Shown: positions 47,896 through 59,009, numbered from the stretch's first letter. The stretch: DNA of 63,891 nt from Butyrivibrio fibrisolvens 16/4 (GCA_000209815.1 FP929036.1:2675852-2739742), one strand, 5' to 3'. The notes: generated by a model not told the origin, from the sequence alone. Numbers and translations are program-made.

Positions 47896-49087
47896 TTATC
47901 TATGGTATTCTTCCGCCACAAATTTCTTAAAGGTCTCTATAGACCTCTTTACTTTTTCCGTATCAATACAGTATGCCATTCTAAAATAACCTGGGCATCC
48001 AAAATTATCTGCCGGTACAAGTATTAAATCATATTTTTTTGCCTTCATACAAAAGGCGTTTGCATCTTCCTCCAGTGCCTTTGGGAAAATATAAAATGTT
48101 CCGCCAGGGCGTACCACCTCAAATCCCATTTCTATCAGGGCATCATAAAGGATATTCATATTCGTCTCGTATACACTTAAATCACTAGTCTGATCTAGAA
48201 TCTGACTAACTGCTAACTGTGATGTTGATGCTGGACAATTGTGGCCTATGCCTCGGCTAATCTGGCCCATAATAATCGCAAGAATATCAGCATCTGTAGC
48301 CTTTGGATTAACGGCCACATAACCAATTCTTTCACCTGGAAGAGAAAGACTCTTTGAGAATGAGTAGCAGGTTAAAGTATTGTCGTAGTATTTAGCAGGA
48401 TATGGACATTTCTTGCCATCAAATACAATCTCGCGGTATGGCTCGTCACTAATAAGGAATATATCGTGACCATACTCCTCCTGCTTTGAATACAAAACAT
48501 CCGCCAAATGCTTGATAGTTTCCTCGCTATAAACACTTCCTGATGGATTATTAGGTGTGTTTATAAGCACTGCCATTGTCTTTTCATTGATGATTTTCTG
48601 AAATTCATCAAAGTTAATCTGGAAATCCTCTGTTCTTGGTGGAACGACCTTCATTATTGCCCCTGTTCGACCAATATATTCTGTATACTCTGGAAAAAAA
48701 TGGTGCAAATACGATTATCTCATCTCCTGGCTCCGTTACCAGTCTGAAAGCGTGAGCTAAAGCTCCTGCTGCACCAATAGCCATAAATATATGCTTTGAC
48801 TCATAATTGATTCCAAAGCGTTTTGCTAATGATTCAGCAACAGCCTTTCTGACATCCTCTATACCAAGGGAAGGGCTGTAGCCATGAATAGCCATAGGAT
48901 TTTGGTTTTGATACATATTTACAACTGTATTTGTGTAATCTGCTGGACAAGGTACGCTAGGATTTCCAAGGCTGTAATCAAATACGTTTTCATATCCTAT
49001 CTCCTTGCCTCTAGCTGTAGCATATTCACTCAGCTCTCTGATAATAGATTTCCCCTCAAGCATTTTCTTATAAGACTTGTTAATCAT
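47896..49087 (-). CDS. Pyridoxal-phosphate aminotransferase, class I/II (frameshifted)
   Basis: Two frames (48614-49087 and 47896-48708) form one protein of ~397 residues if the A7 run (plus strand) at 48694-48700 loses a base, giving VFAPFFPEYTEYIGR. The start is ATG 49087, with GGGAG 7 bases upstream. Motifs of fold-type I aminotransferases are INTPNNPSGSVY and SYSFSKSLSLPGERIGY, with the PLP lysine in FSKS. It resembles aspartate/alanine-type aminotransferases; the substrate is uncertain. The AraC gene starts 19 bases downstream. Confidence 0.85.
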
Positions 49088-49143
49088 CACATTTCTCCCA
49101 ATTTCAAAGCTAGTTTCCAAGTTATTAGCCTAAATTTTACCAC

Positions 49144-49175
49144 AAAAAAGCTGTTGCACAATACGTACAACAGCC
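49144..49175 (-). terminator. Terminator after the GGDEF gene
   Basis: GGCTGTTG / CAACAGCT with a 10-base loop, followed by TTTTTT on the minus strand, 8 bases past the stop. Confidence 0.8.
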
Positions 49176-49183
49176 TTTTATTC

Positions 49184-50563
49184 TCATTTTCTTCTATCAT
49201 TTTCCATATAGTATGCAGCTTTGTCAGCATACATAATCTTGTCTGCCTGATTAATTAATCCTAGAATATCATTTGCCGTATCACTCCATACAGCTCCAAT
49301 AGCTACTGGTATATTCTTGGCTTTCTTTCTCAGCTTTTCTATTTCCCCGGCAAAACGCTCTTCTTCAACCTGAGGGACAATTACTATAAATTCATCTCCT
49401 CCGATTCTATAACAATATTTCATCTTGAAAACTGAAGTTATAAGGTTCCCAGTTTCCCTAATCATATTATCGCCAGCATCGTGGCCCTTAGAATCATTGA
49501 TGGTCTTTAATCCATTAATATCTATAAAGCACACACCGATAGACACATCCATTCCCTCCAGCATATGAATGGTAGCGCTATAAGCATGTCGATTTCCAAG
49601 ACTTGTCAACTCATCATGGTTGCTCATATAACTCATTTCCTGAACCAGTCTACTGTTCCTTAACTCCTCTGAAATGAAGATGCTAATTGATTCTATTACC
49701 TCACGAACGTTTATAGTTAGTTCCTGAGAATAATTATCTATCAAAAGATAGCCGATGGTCTCAGTTTTTGACTTTAATTTTGAAACTATGTAGCGAGAAA
49801 TTGTACCTTCCAATACGGATTTAAATACCTCATGGTTCTTATCATTTATTGTGGTTGTATCATCACAGATAACCAGTGATTCTCCATTCATCTGCTTATT
49901 CCACATTGTAAAGAAATCAAACTGTTCAAAGACCTTTCTGGATGGCAGTCCGGTTCCACTGACCTTATCAGACCATTCATAGACCTCGCGAATCTCTTCG
50001 TTATTTACCTCAATGATAGAGACTCTGTCTGCATGTAATACCTTACCTAATTCCTTAAGGGTGTATTTTATACCCTTCTTGAAATCATTTGTAGTGAGAG
50101 CTTTGGCACAATCCAAAATCAGATTATTAGAATTTGAATTAATTACTCTTGTTTCTTCTTTACGCTTTTCTGCTGTAACATCGTGTATTATGAAGGCACA
50201 AAATCCTTTTTTATAAACAGGCACTGCCCAGAATTCAAACCATTTATTAAACTTTGTATTGTATGTACTGTTAATTACAGACTGACGCATAAAGGCAGCC
50301 TGATAACTAAGCTTTATCCAATCCTCATCTCTGTTATTTACAGTATTAAAGTATGTTGATCCAATCAGCTCGCTGGTTGACTTTTCAACAAGCTTTCCAT
50401 ACTTCTCGTTTGCAAATAGAAAGAGCATATCCTGAACTGTACCGAAGGGATCAGTAACTACCTGAAAAATACAGCAGGCATCTGGTAAATCCCTTATCAT
50501 ATACAAAATGTCTTGTGCACTATAATCAATGTTTGACTCAAAATCCTTGTTATTAGCACTCAT
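49184..50563 (-). CDS. Diguanylate cyclase with PAS and GAF-like sensor domains
   Basis: The 459-residue cytosolic protein has a PAS-like domain (~18-130; DLPDACCIFQVV, DVTAEKRKEE), a GAF-like domain (~145-300; VLHADRVSIIEVNNEE) and a GGDEF domain (~310-455; LTSLGNRHAYS, CYRIGGDEFIVIV). The intact GGDEF sequence predicts c-di-GMP synthesis. An I-site (RxxD) is not obvious. No membrane helix is seen. It has its own promoter and terminator, so it is a single-gene unit, near the chemoreceptor. Confidence 0.9.
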   Translation of the reverse strand: MSANNKDFESNIDYSAQDILYMIRDLPDACCIFQVVTDPFGTVQDMLFLFANEKYGKLVEKSTSELIGSTYFNTVNNRDEDWIKLSYQAAFMRQSVINSTYNTKFNKWFEFWAVPVYKKGFCAFIIHDVTAEKRKEETRVINSNSNNLILDCAKALTTNDFKKGIKYTLKELGKVLHADRVSIIEVNNEEIREVYEWSDKVSGTGLPSRKVFEQFDFFTMWNKQMNGESLVICDDTTTINDKNHEVFKSVLEGTISRYIVSKLKSKTETIGYLLIDNYSQELTINVREVIESISIFISEELRNSRLVQEMSYMSNHDELTSLGNRHAYSATIHMLEGMDVSIGVCFIDINGLKTINDSKGHDAGDNMIRETGNLITSVFKMKYCYRIGGDEFIVIVPQVEEERFAGEIEKLRKKAKNIPVAIGAVWSDTANDILGLINQADKIMYADKAAYYMENDRRK

Positions 50564-50603
50564 AAAAACCCCCGAAATATAATGGATTATCTTCTTTTAA
50601 TAC

Positions 50604-50632
50604 ACTATATCTTTATATTTGTCTAAAATCAA
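50604..50632 (-). promoter_or_regulatory. Promoter of the GGDEF gene
   Basis: On the minus strand TTGATT (50627-50632), a 17-base spacer and TATAGT (50604-50609) lie ~40 bases before the start. A GGGGG ribosome site follows. Confidence 0.6.
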
Positions 50633-50649
50633 CAGTTTTACTTAAATAC

Positions 50650-51481
50650 TTACTCAATTATAGATGCTTTTAAAACCCCTGGTAAACCGTACTCTCTTTT
50701 TCCGTTACCGTATCCCACCTTTAGTATTTTTGACTGCTCTGAAAGTGACTCTTTTGTTCTAAGGGCAGCCACTGTTGCAGCACCGGTTGGTGTCACCAGT
50801 TCTCCATTTATATCAATAATATCAAGTTTAATATCTGCATCCTCTACAATATGTTTTACGGCAGGAACTGGCACTGGCAATATTCCATGCTGAGTACGAA
50901 CTGTTCCCTTTCCATCGTATAATTTTGGAACTACTACCTCTGTAATGCCAAGATTATCAATACATACTGCTATAGCTACAATATCTACTATTGAATCTAT
51001 TGCGCCTACCTCGTGGAAGTGGACCTCCTCCACTGGCACCTCATGTGCCTTTGATTCTGCTATGGCAAGTACATTGAATATTTTCTTTGCTATTGCTCTG
51101 GCATTATCTGTCATCTTTGCATCATCAATTATCTCAAAGATTTCTTTTATTCCTCTATGGTGATGATGTGCGTGACTCTCCTCCTCGTGATGGTGATGTT
51201 CCTGTTCTTCATGATTCTGATGCTCTTCACCCTTCAGGTGACCATAGAGATATTCCATATCATGGTCGTGACCATCATGCTCCTTGTCCAAAATTACGTC
51301 AAAGTCAGTGCAGCTGACACCTTTTTTTCCATTTTTGGATTTTGATTTTAAATCCGCTAGCCTTAATAGAATTCAGCACGTCCAAAAGGACATAACTGCT
51401 GGCGCCCAAATCTATTAGAGCGCCAACTGTCATGTCCCCACTTATTCCTGAATTACATTCTAAGTATAATGTTTTGTTCAT
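50650..51481 (-). CDS. LarC-like nickel-pincer cofactor protein, N-terminal (LarC1) part only, frameshifted
   Basis: The ATG at 51481 opens MNKTLYLECNSGISGDMTVG, the LarC/DUF111 start. The frame breaks near residue 50; it continues in the 50650-51291 frame if the run at 51332-51336 or 51322-51328 loses one base (giving KNGKKGVSCTDFDV-type sequence). The middle is extremely His-rich (residues ~62-105), likely metal-binding. Next come HEVGAIDSIVDIVA and VTPTGAATVAAL. The protein stops after GLPGVLKAS at ~277 residues, the end of the LarC1 domain, and no LarC2 follows. LarC inserts nickel into the lactate racemase cofactor. LarA, LarB and LarE are not in the window. It starts 8 bases after the chemoreceptor stop. 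Confidence 0.8.
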
Positions 51482-51489
51482 CAAGTCCT

Positions 51490-53190
51490 CTACTGGAAGA
51501 ATGCCATTACCTCGTCAAGTTCCTTAGCAATTTTGTTCAAACCATTTGCCTTGCCAGACAGAACCTCCATTGTGTCTGAAAGATCTTGCATGGAAGCCCT
51601 AGTCTCTTCTGAACTGGCTGCATTTTCCTGAGAAATAGAAGAAAGATTTGTAATTGTATCTGAGATAACATTACTTGCTGTCTCTGTTCTATCAACATTA
51701 GTAACAATCTCTTTTGTAATTGATACCGACTTATTAATATCTTCTATCAGAGCATCAACCTGTTCAATGGTTCTATGAATTGTACTACGCTGCTTGCTAA
51801 TTGCTTCCTGCACACTGCCGGCTTCTTCCATTGTCTTATTTGAATCAGATGCAAGTCCCTTCATAGCTTCCTGAATATTTTGAGCAGCCTCTGCAGACTG
51901 ATCAGCCAACTGACGAATTTCATCAGCAACAACAGCAAATCCCTTACCTGCCTCACCTGCTCGTGCAGCTTCTATACTTGCATTTAATGATAACAGATTT
52001 GTCTGTGCAGCAATAGCATCAATTATTGCAACTGCTTCGCTGATAGTAGTAACTGCTGTATTTGTATTTCCAATTAATTCTACAATGCCATCGATGGCAG
52101 AAATACTTTCTCTTGTAGACATTCTAAGCTCTGTAAGCTTCTCTGAACTAGCCTTTGAATTCTCCTGCATAGAATCAGCTATATGTCTCATTTCATCAGT
52201 ATTTTCTGTGATTAGATGTACTGCATCATTTATATTTGAAACACTTTCTACTGCTTCCTGCAGAGATTCAGCCTGACTGGTTGCACCTGTAGCAACCTGA
52301 GTTACAGCAAGTGTTACATTATCTGCAGTTTCAGCTATTGTCTGAACAGTTTCATATAGATAACCTGCAGAATCATCAACCTCATTAGAAGATACTCTTG
52401 CATTTCCTATTACTTCGCGAATCTTGGCAGCCATATCAAATAATGCATTTGACATTTCACCAAGCTCATCTTTTCTATTCTTTACCTTATCACTAAGGCT
52501 AATTTCCAAATCACCTGTTGCCATCTGACGAACAGCTCTAACATTTTCATCAATAGCCTTTATGATTTGAATAATATAAAGTACGGCAACGATTGCAAAT
52601 ACGATTATAATTCCAAATGAAATAGTAACAGTCCAGGCAACCTTCTTGCTGATATATGCTGTTACTTCTATTTTTTTCAAACCAACAAATGCCATACCAT
52701 AAATTGCACCCGAATCATCTTTTAAAGGAATATAAGCAACATAATATGGCTGTCCATTTATCATTACATTTTCTGCTGAATATCTATTACCACCCTTTAA
52801 TACTTCTGCGATAATAGCATCTCCTGCTTTTGTTCCAACAGCGCCTTCTATACTTGAACGCTCTCTGGTGTCACCTCTAAAGAAGGTATAATCATAGCCC
52901 GTCTCGTCGTGCATTTCCTGCTCCAACTCGAGAGTTTTAGATTCCTCTTCACTAAGATTTTCCTCAGTGTATCCCAGAACCTGTGCATAGGAAGCACAAG
53001 TAGCCATAACGCCGGTTTCTACTTCATATTCCATTCCTCGGCGCATATTAGTAGTACCAACAATTGTCGCCGCCAAACCTACACACACTAAGGAAGCAAT
53101 TAATAATCCCAAAATAGCCGTTCTTAATGACGAAAGCTTAACCATTTGAGCTAGCTTATCCATAGTACCAACATTTTCCTTGCTTTCCAT
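51490..53190 (-). CDS. Methyl-accepting chemotaxis protein
   Basis: The 566-residue receptor has two membrane helices ([19 protein letters not shown] near residue 25; [18 protein letters not shown] near 188). Between them is a ~140-residue extracytoplasmic Cache-like domain ([19 protein letters not shown]). A HAMP domain and a cytoplasmic signalling domain follow, with the conserved tip [20 protein letters not shown]. It controls CheA and thus the flagella. There is no CheW-binding C-terminal pentapeptide. The ligand is unknown. GGAGG stands before the start. LarC starts just after it. Confidence 0.95.
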   Translation of the reverse strand: MESKENVGTMDKLAQMVKLSSLRTAILGLLIASLVCVGLAATIVGTTNMRRGMEYEVETGVMATCASYAQVLGYTEENLSEEESKTLELEQEMHDETGYDYTFFRGDTRERSSIEGAVGTKAGDAIIAEVLKGGNRYSAENVMINGQPYYVAYIPLKDDSGAIYGMAFVGLKKIEVTAYISKKVAWTVTISFGIIIVFAIVAVLYIIQIIKAIDENVRAVRQMATGDLEISLSDKVKNRKDELGEMSNALFDMAAKIREVIGNARVSSNEVDDSAGYLYETVQTIAETADNVTLAVTQVATGATSQAESLQEAVESVSNINDAVHLITENTDEMRHIADSMQENSKASSEKLTELRMSTRESISAIDGIVELIGNTNTAVTTISEAVAIIDAIAAQTNLLSLNASIEAARAGEAGKGFAVVADEIRQLADQSAEAAQNIQEAMKGLASDSNKTMEEAGSVQEAISKQRSTIHRTIEQVDALIEDINKSVSITKEIVTNVDRTETASNVISDTITNLSSISQENAASSEETRASMQDLSDTMEVLSGKANGLNKIAKELDEVMAFFQ

Positions 53191-53307
53191 ATTCGACCTC
53201 CGTTTAATCTCTCCCCTTGGTCGATTGAACAGTATTACTCTACAAAGCGAGAAAACCGACTATTTGGATTATATCCCATAACTAAGTACAATCTGTGAAA
53301 AAAGTGT

Positions 53308-53345
53308 AAAATAAGGCAACTGTAGTAACAATGTGTACAGTTGCC
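53308..53345 (-). terminator. Terminator of the small acidic gene
   Basis: GGCAACTGTA / TACAGTTGCC form a 10-bp perfect stem around an 11-base loop with TTATTTT after it on the minus strand, 3 bases past the reconstructed stop at 53349. Confidence 0.8.
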
Positions 53346-53348
53346 TCT

Positions 53349-53530
53349 TTAATCTTCATTATTTTCTTTTTCGATTTCTATATTAACACTGAAATCAATA
53401 CCACTATCTTCTAATTTTTACGATTGATTTTCCGCTGTGCATCGTGAAGCATTGCTTTTATGGCTTCTAAATCCTCGTAAGCATCATCAGAGCTATATGG
53501 CTTATTTTCATCCTCAAAATTCCAATCCAT
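53349..53530 (-). CDS. Small acidic protein, unknown function (frameshifted)
   Basis: The ATG at 53530 (AGGGGAAG site upstream) opens MDWNFEDENKPYSSDDAYED. The frame stops after 39 residues, but adding one base to the A5 run at 53415-53419 extends it to TAA at 53349, giving a 60-residue protein ending NIEIEKENNED. The perfect fit of that stop to the following terminator supports the longer form. It is very acidic, with a central helix (LEAIKAMLHDAQRKIN). It is not recognised as a known family. It lies between the polyamine operon and the chemoreceptor. It was too short for normal gene calling. Confidence 0.6.
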
Positions 53531-53569
53531 AGACTACTTCCCCTAGAGCTCTCCCGTTTGATGTAGTCT
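53531..53569 (-). promoter_or_regulatory. Inverted repeat over the ribosome site of the small acidic gene
   Basis: AGACTAC (53563-53569 arm) and GTAGTCT (53531-53537 arm) pair perfectly on the minus strand, with an AGAGCTCT palindrome inside. The 3' arm abuts the ATG, so folding could hide the ribosome site. Confidence 0.4.
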
Positions 53570-53614
53570 AACATATTAATTTGAAGAAATGATGAAGGAC
53601 CGATTTACAATGAG

Positions 53615-54556
53615 CTATTTCAAAAATTCTTCTACCTGGCCTTCGATAATTTTCATAAGACGCTGTCTTGCTTCCACAGCTGCCCAGGCAATATGTGGTG
53701 TAATGAGAAGCTTAGTGCTGTCTTTGATTCTAACCAGTGGGTTTTCTGGTGACATAGGCTCCACATCAAGAACATCAAGTCCTGCTGCTGCAATTTGTCC
53801 ACATTCAAGTGCTTCTGCAAGGTCTTTTTCCACAATAATTGGTCCTCTACCTACATTAATAAGAATTGCGTTTTTCTTCATCTTTGAAAATGCTGTCTTA
53901 TCAACAAGATGCATAGTATTCTCGTCAAGTGGAGCGTGGATAGATATAACATCAGATGTGGATAACAATGTATCAAAATCCACCTCTTTGTAGATATCTG
54001 AATGGTTGCGTCCACTTGTTGAATAGTAAATTACATTTGCTCCAAAGAGCTTTGCAATCTCTGCTACACGACTACCAATTGCGCCAAGTCCAATTATTCC
54101 CCATGTCTTTCCTGAAATCTCGTGGAAATGCTTTTCAAAATGAGTAAACATTCTATCGTTTACGTACTTTTCACTCTTAACATATTTATCATAGTAACTA
54201 AGATGCTCTAAAAGATAAAATGCCAGGGAGAAAGTATGCTGTGCAACTGCCTCTGTAGAATATCCTGCAACATTTCTCCACTCTATACCGCGGCTTGCAA
54301 GATAATCCTTATCAAGATTGTTTGTACCTGTAGCTGTAACACAAACCAGTTTAAGCTGCTTTGCTGTAGCAATAGTAGCCTCATTTACAGGCACTTTATT
54401 AAGTATTATTACATCTGCATCCACTACGCGTTCTGGCACCTCTTCTGGTGAAGAATAATCATAGATTACCACCTCTCCAAAACGTTCGAATCCTGATAAA
54501 TCAATATCCTCTCCAATTGTTTTTCTGTCTAAAAATACAATTTTCATATTTTGCAC
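53615..54556 (-). CDS. D-2-hydroxyacid dehydrogenase family protein
   Basis: The 313-residue NAD-dependent enzyme has the cofactor loop GIIGLGAIGSRVAEIA near residue 150 and the catalytic Arg/Glu/His set (INVGRGPIIVEKDLAE; ITPHIAWAAVEARQR, with His near 288). The family includes hydroxypyruvate/glycerate and other D-2-hydroxyacid reductases. Its substrate is not clear. It is the last gene of the polyamine-cluster strand, 20 bases after aguB, which may be functional or just read-through. Confidence 0.85.
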   Translation of the reverse strand: MQNMKIVFLDRKTIGEDIDLSGFERFGEVVIYDYSSPEEVPERVVDADVIILNKVPVNEATIATAKQLKLVCVTATGTNNLDKDYLASRGIEWRNVAGYSTEAVAQHTFSLAFYLLEHLSYYDKYVKSEKYVNDRMFTHFEKHFHEISGKTWGIIGLGAIGSRVAEIAKLFGANVIYYSTSGRNHSDIYKEVDFDTLLSTSDVISIHAPLDENTMHLVDKTAFSKMKKNAILINVGRGPIIVEKDLAEALECGQIAAAGLDVLDVEPMSPENPLVRIKDSTKLLITPHIAWAAVEARQRLMKIIEGQVEEFLK

Positions 54557-54576
54557 CCTACTTTCTTTGCTTCACA

Positions 54577-55452
54577 TTACTTACATATATCTCGGTAGCA
54601 TTCTGGACGTCTGTCTCTAAAAATGCCCCAGCTCAATCGATTGTTAGCTATTTCATCTAAATCATAGGTATGAATAAGAACCAGCGCCTTGTCTCTAGGT
54701 GCATCCTCAACAATATCTCCTGTTTCGTCTGTCATAAATGAGCTTCCATAGAAGTTCAGGCTGGATTCCTGTCCGCCATTTTCTTTACAAGGCTTAACCT
54801 CTTCTAAACCAATACGATTTGCAGCAATAACTGGCATTAGATTACTTCCAGCATGTCCTTGCATACAACGTCTCCAGTGTGGCATGCTATCGCTTTCAAG
54901 AATAGGCTCACTTCCTATGGCAGTTGGGTAGAAAAGAAGCTCTGCGCCCTTTACTGCCATACATCTGGCAGTCTCTGGGAACCACTGATCCCAACAGATT
55001 CCTACTCCGATTTTCGCATATTTTGTATTCCATACCTTAAATCCTGTATTACCAGGTGTGAAATAGAACTTTTCCTGATAAAAATGATCGTCTGGAATAT
55101 GAGTCTTTCTATATATTCCTAGTATTGTTCCGTCTGCATCAATCACAGCAACAGAATTGTAAAGAACATTTCCGTCCTTTTCATAAAAGCTGACAGGAAT
55201 TACAACAGAAAGCTCTGCTGCAAGCTTTACAAAATGTTTTACAGCATCGTTTTCCTCTACCGGCTTTGCAAAATCATAGTATTCGTATCTCCGCTCCTGG
55301 CAGAAATATTGACGCTCAAAAAGCTCTGGAAGGAGGATTATCTGTGCGCCCTTAGAAGCCGCTTCGCGAACCATTAAATCCGCTGTATTTATGTTTTCTT
55401 CTACATTTGTACTGCATTGCATTTGGATTGCAGCTACTGTAATTTTTCTCAT
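54577..55452 (-). CDS. aguB: N-carbamoylputrescine amidase
   Basis: The 291-residue nitrilase-fold enzyme has the Glu-Lys-Cys triad in [21 protein letters not shown] and [12 protein letters not shown]. The QYFCQ and PHWRR regions are typical of AguB. It converts N-carbamoylputrescine to putrescine, CO2 and ammonia. Its ATG overlaps the AguA stop by 4 bases, so the two steps are coupled. Confidence 0.93.
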   Translation of the reverse strand: MRKITVAAIQMQCSTNVEENINTADLMVREAASKGAQIILLPELFERQYFCQERRYEYYDFAKPVEENDAVKHFVKLAAELSVVIPVSFYEKDGNVLYNSVAVIDADGTILGIYRKTHIPDDHFYQEKFYFTPGNTGFKVWNTKYAKIGVGICWDQWFPETARCMAVKGAELLFYPTAIGSEPILESDSMPHWRRCMQGHAGSNLMPVIAANRIGLEEVKPCKENGGQESSLNFYGSSFMTDETGDIVEDAPRDKALVLIHTYDLDEIANNRLSWGIFRDRRPECYRDICK

Positions 55453-56561
55453 TTTTCCTCCTCATCCACCACCGGTTCTGGTATTTGTTGTGTGATGCAA
55501 TGAATATTCCCACCACCTACTATTATTGCTCTAGCATAGATAGGAAATATTTTTCTATCTGGGAATAGCTTCCCTAAAATATCCACTGCCACCTTATCGT
55601 TTTCATCTCCAAACTGAGGCAGAATTATACCTCCATTTGATATATAAAAATTCACGTAGCTGGCAGCTAATCTTTCTCCAACCTGACGTACATCCTCACC
55701 CTCCTCAAAAACGTATCCCTGAAGCTCTTCTTCAGTGATACATACAGGGTTCTTTGGGATAGGTAATTTGTGCACTGTAAAACTGCGGCCCTTTGCATCT
55801 TTTTCCTGTTCCAGCACATTTAGGCATGCTAGACTCATTTCATATTGAGGGTCGTTTTCATCATCTGTCCAGGCGAGCACCACAGATGCTGGACCTACAA
55901 ATGCACATACATTATCAACGTGCTCGTTTGTTTCATCATTGTAGATACCTGATGGAAGCCAAATAATCTTCTGAGCACCTAAATATTCACAGAGCTTTTC
56001 CTCTATCTGCTCCTTTGAAAGATCAGGGTTTCGCCCCTTGCTGAGAAGGCAGGCTTCTGTGACTATTATAGTGCCTTCTCCATCTGAATGTATGCTTCCG
56101 CCTTCTAATACAAATGGGTGAGCGTCGTATACATCAATATTCAGTGCTTGGCAAATCTTAGATGCTGCTGCATCATCCTTTTCCCAATGAGCGTAAAGAC
56201 CATCATAATCTCCGCCCCAGGCATTGAACTGCCAGTCTATTCCTCTAACCTGACCTTCATTAACAACACAGGTTGGTCCAATGTCTCTGGCCCAGGCATC
56301 ATCAGTAGCTATTTTCAAAGGATGAATATTATCATTCTTTGAAAAAGTCTCCTCTACCTCCTGAATATGCTCCTCATCAGCCAACATCCATACTTCTTCA
56401 CTTTCTGCTATGGTCATTGCTATCTGGCTAAATACAGACTTTGCCTGAGCTCCTTTATGTGGCCAGGAACCTGGCCGAACAGGCCATACCATTACACAGC
56501 CCCGATGTTTGCTGTACTCGGCTGGCATATAAAAATTATCTGCTTTAGGTGTAGTTATCAT
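55449..56561 (-). CDS. aguA: Agmatine deiminase
   Basis: The 370-residue guanidine-modifying enzyme starts with [20 protein letters not shown]. It has [33 protein letters not shown] and the catalytic Cys in [14 protein letters not shown]. It hydrolyses agmatine to N-carbamoylputrescine. It follows the carboxyspermidine decarboxylase gene by 9 bases. With AguB, it completes the arginine-to-putrescine path from SpeA. Confidence 0.95.
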   Translation of the reverse strand: MITTPKADNFYMPAEYSKHRGCVMVWPVRPGSWPHKGAQAKSVFSQIAMTIAESEEVWMLADEEHIQEVEETFSKNDNIHPLKIATDDAWARDIGPTCVVNEGQVRGIDWQFNAWGGDYDGLYAHWEKDDAAASKICQALNIDVYDAHPFVLEGGSIHSDGEGTIIVTEACLLSKGRNPDLSKEQIEEKLCEYLGAQKIIWLPSGIYNDETNEHVDNVCAFVGPASVVLAWTDDENDPQYEMSLACLNVLEQEKDAKGRSFTVHKLPIPKNPVCITEEELQGYVFEEGEDVRQVGERLAASYVNFYISNGGIILPQFGDENDKVAVDILGKLFPDRKIFPIYARAIIVGGGNIHCITQQIPEPVVDEEEK

Positions 56562-56570
56562 ATTCCCCCA

Positions 56571-57727
56571 CTAGGACAGACGATTTTTGAAATCCTCATA
56601 TCCAAATTCTTTTATTAACTGTATACTGTTATCTTCCTTTAGGAGGTAGATACTTGGAAGTGGAATGCCATTGAAGGTATTGTTTTTAACCATAGAATAA
56701 ATGGCCATATCCTCAAATACTAATCTGTCTCCAATCTGGATTTCCTTATCGAAGGAATAATCGCCGATAATATCTCCTGCTAAACATGTATATGAACTTA
56801 GCCTGTATTCAAAAGGCTTTTCTCCCCACTCTCCGGAATCCTTTAGTGGTGGACGATATGGCATTTCCAAAACATCCGGCATATGGCATGCTGCAGATGC
56901 ATCCAAAATCAATGTCTTGATTCCGTTTTCTACAATATCTAACACCTCTGTCACCAGATAGCCTGCGTTAAGGGCTATGGCTTCACCCGGTTCCAGATAA
57001 ACATCCACTTTATAGGTGTTTTTCACATGTTTTACAAGTGAAATCAGCTTTTCTACATCATAATCTTCACGACTAATATGATGTCCGCCTCCCATATTAA
57101 TCCAAGCCATTTTGTCTAGATACTGTCCAAATTTATCTTCTACGACTTTTAAAGTCGTCTCTAAATCATCAGAATTCTGCTCGCATAGAGTGTGAAAATG
57201 CAAGCCATCTACTCCTTCTAAAAGATTAGCATCCCTATCAAGCTCCTGTTGTAATTTACCTAATGTAACTCCTAACCTAGAGCCTGGCGAGCAAGGATCG
57301 TAAATAGCATGGTCTCCCTGAGTAGAACACTCTGGATTAATACGAAGACCTATGGATATACCAGCATTTAAACACTGATTCTTATACTTTTTAACTGTGC
57401 CACTGAGTTGAAAATAATATGGTCACACAGCTTAACCAGCTCATTCATATCACTTTCTTTATAGGCTGGAGCAAATACATGATTTTCCTTGCCCATCTCC
57501 TCTTTTCCAAGACGAGCCTCAAAAAGGCCACTGGCTGTAGTTCCTGCTAAATATTCACCAATCAGTGGATATACTTTAAAATTCGAAAAGGCTTTTTGGG
57601 CCAGCAGGATTTTACAATCTGCCTCCTGCTGCACCCTTTTTAAAACCTTTAAATTCTTAATTAGTTTTCCTTCATCAATTACATATGAAGGTGTTTTAAT
57701 CTGAGATAACAATAATGTCTCCCCCAT
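56571..57727 (-). CDS. nspC: Carboxynorspermidine/carboxyspermidine decarboxylase (frameshifted)
   Basis: Two frames (57368-57727 and the stretch up to 56571) form one ~386-residue protein if the A5 run at 57388-57392 gains one base (LKKYKNQCLNAGISIGLRIN). Features are those of fold-type III decarboxylases: PLP Lys in ILLAQKAFSN, RINPECSTQGDHAIYDP, GLHFHTLCEQ, the GGGHH loop and YLEPGEAIALNAGYLV. It removes CO2 from carboxy(nor)spermidine to yield (nor)spermidine. The start is ATG 57727, 5 bases after the dehydrogenase stop, so it is translationally coupled without its own clear ribosome site. Confidence 0.9.
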
Positions 57728-57732
57728 CAATA

Positions 57733-58992
57733 CTAATCTACGAGAACAGGGTTCTCAACTACCTGCCAAGGTAAGCCCCACTTATTGAGAGCTTCCATGT
57801 ATGGATCTGGATCAAACTCGTCAGTTGTAAATACACCTGGCTGCTTCCACTGACCTGTTACCACCATCATTGCACCAATCATAGCTGGCACACCTGTTGT
57901 GTATGAGATTGCCTGAGAGCCAACTTCTTTGTAGCACTCCTGGTGGTCACATACGTTGTAGATGTAGATTGAACGTTCCTTACCATCCTTGATACCTGTA
58001 AAGATACAACCGATGTTAGTCTTTCCAACTGTACGAGGACCAAGTGATGCTGGATCTGGAAGAAGGGCCTTTAAGAACTGAATAGGCACGATTTCCTGAC
58101 CATTGAAATTAATAGGTGTAGTAGAAAGCATGCCTACATTTTCAAGGCAATTCATATGTGTAAGGTAGCTCTGACCAAATGTCATAAAGAAACGGATACG
58201 TTTTACTTCTGGCATATTGCGGCCAAGTGCCTCAATCTCCTCATGGTGAAGAAGGTACATATCCTTCTTTCCAACTCCATCAAAATCGTACTCTCTCTTG
58301 ATGCTCATTGCTGGAATCTCAATCCACTTTCCATTTTCCATATAAGAACCTGGAGCTGAAACCTCACGAAGATTAATCTCTGGGTTAAAGTTTGTAGCGA
58401 ATGGATAACCATGATCACCACCGTTACAGTCTAAAATATCAATAGTGTGAATCTCATCAAAATAATGCTTCTTTGCATAAGCTGCAAATACACTTGTTAC
58501 ACCTGGATCAAAGCCTGTTCCAAGAAGTGCTGTAAGACCAGCGTCCTTAAATTTGTCTTCGTAAGCCCACTGCCAGCTATAATCAAAATATGCTGAGAAA
58601 CCTAATTCCTTGCAACGTTTTTCATAAATAGCTCTCCATTGAGGATCATCTGTATCCTCTGGCTCATAGTTTGCTGTATCAATATAATGAACACCTGCTG
58701 CAAGACAAGCATCCATAATTGTAAGATCCTGATATGGAAGTGCTACATTAAGAACTGCATCTGGAGCATATTCCTTAATAAGCTTTGTAAGAGCCTCAAC
58801 ATCATCGGCATCAATCTGTGCTGTCTTAATAACTGTCTTAGTCTTATCCTGAAGCTTTTCCTTCATTGCCTCGCACTTTGAAACTGTGCGGCTAGCAATC
58901 ATAATCTCCTCAAATACATCACTGTTTTGGCAGCACTTTGATATTGCAACCTGTGCTACTCCACCACATCCAATAATTAATAATCTTGCCAT
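57733..58992 (-). CDS. Carboxynorspermidine/carboxyspermidine dehydrogenase
   Basis: The 419-residue saccharopine-dehydrogenase-like enzyme has the Rossmann motif LIIGCGGVAQVAISKC at the N-terminus, NVALPYQDLTIMDACL, ANYEPEDTDDPQW and LGTGFDPGVTSVF near residue 168. This family condenses aspartate semialdehyde with putrescine (or diaminopropane, or agmatine in the CAPA route) and reduces the imine. It lies 18 bases after SpeE and immediately before its partner decarboxylase. Which amine it prefers is not visible in sequence. Confidence 0.93.
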   Translation of the reverse strand: MARLLIIGCGGVAQVAISKCCQNSDVFEEIMIASRTVSKCEAMKEKLQDKTKTVIKTAQIDADDVEALTKLIKEYAPDAVLNVALPYQDLTIMDACLAAGVHYIDTANYEPEDTDDPQWRAIYEKRCKELGFSAYFDYSWQWAYEDKFKDAGLTALLGTGFDPGVTSVFAAYAKKHYFDEIHTIDILDCNGGDHGYPFATNFNPEINLREVSAPGSYMENGKWIEIPAMSIKREYDFDGVGKKDMYLLHHEEIEALGRNMPEVKRIRFFMTFGQSYLTHMNCLENVGMLSTTPINFNGQEIVPIQFLKALLPDPASLGPRTVGKTNIGCIFTGIKDGKERSIYIYNVCDHQECYKEVGSQAISYTTGVPAMIGAMMVVTGQWKQPGVFTTDEFDPDPYMEALNKWGLPWQVVENPVLVD

Positions 58993-59009
58993 TTTTATTA
59001 CTCTCCTAT

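Noticed and set aside
51322-51336. LarC break as a programmed frameshift
   Set aside because: The known LarC programmed shift joins LarC1 to LarC2. This break lies within LarC1 near residue 50 and matches the pattern of run errors elsewhere in the window.
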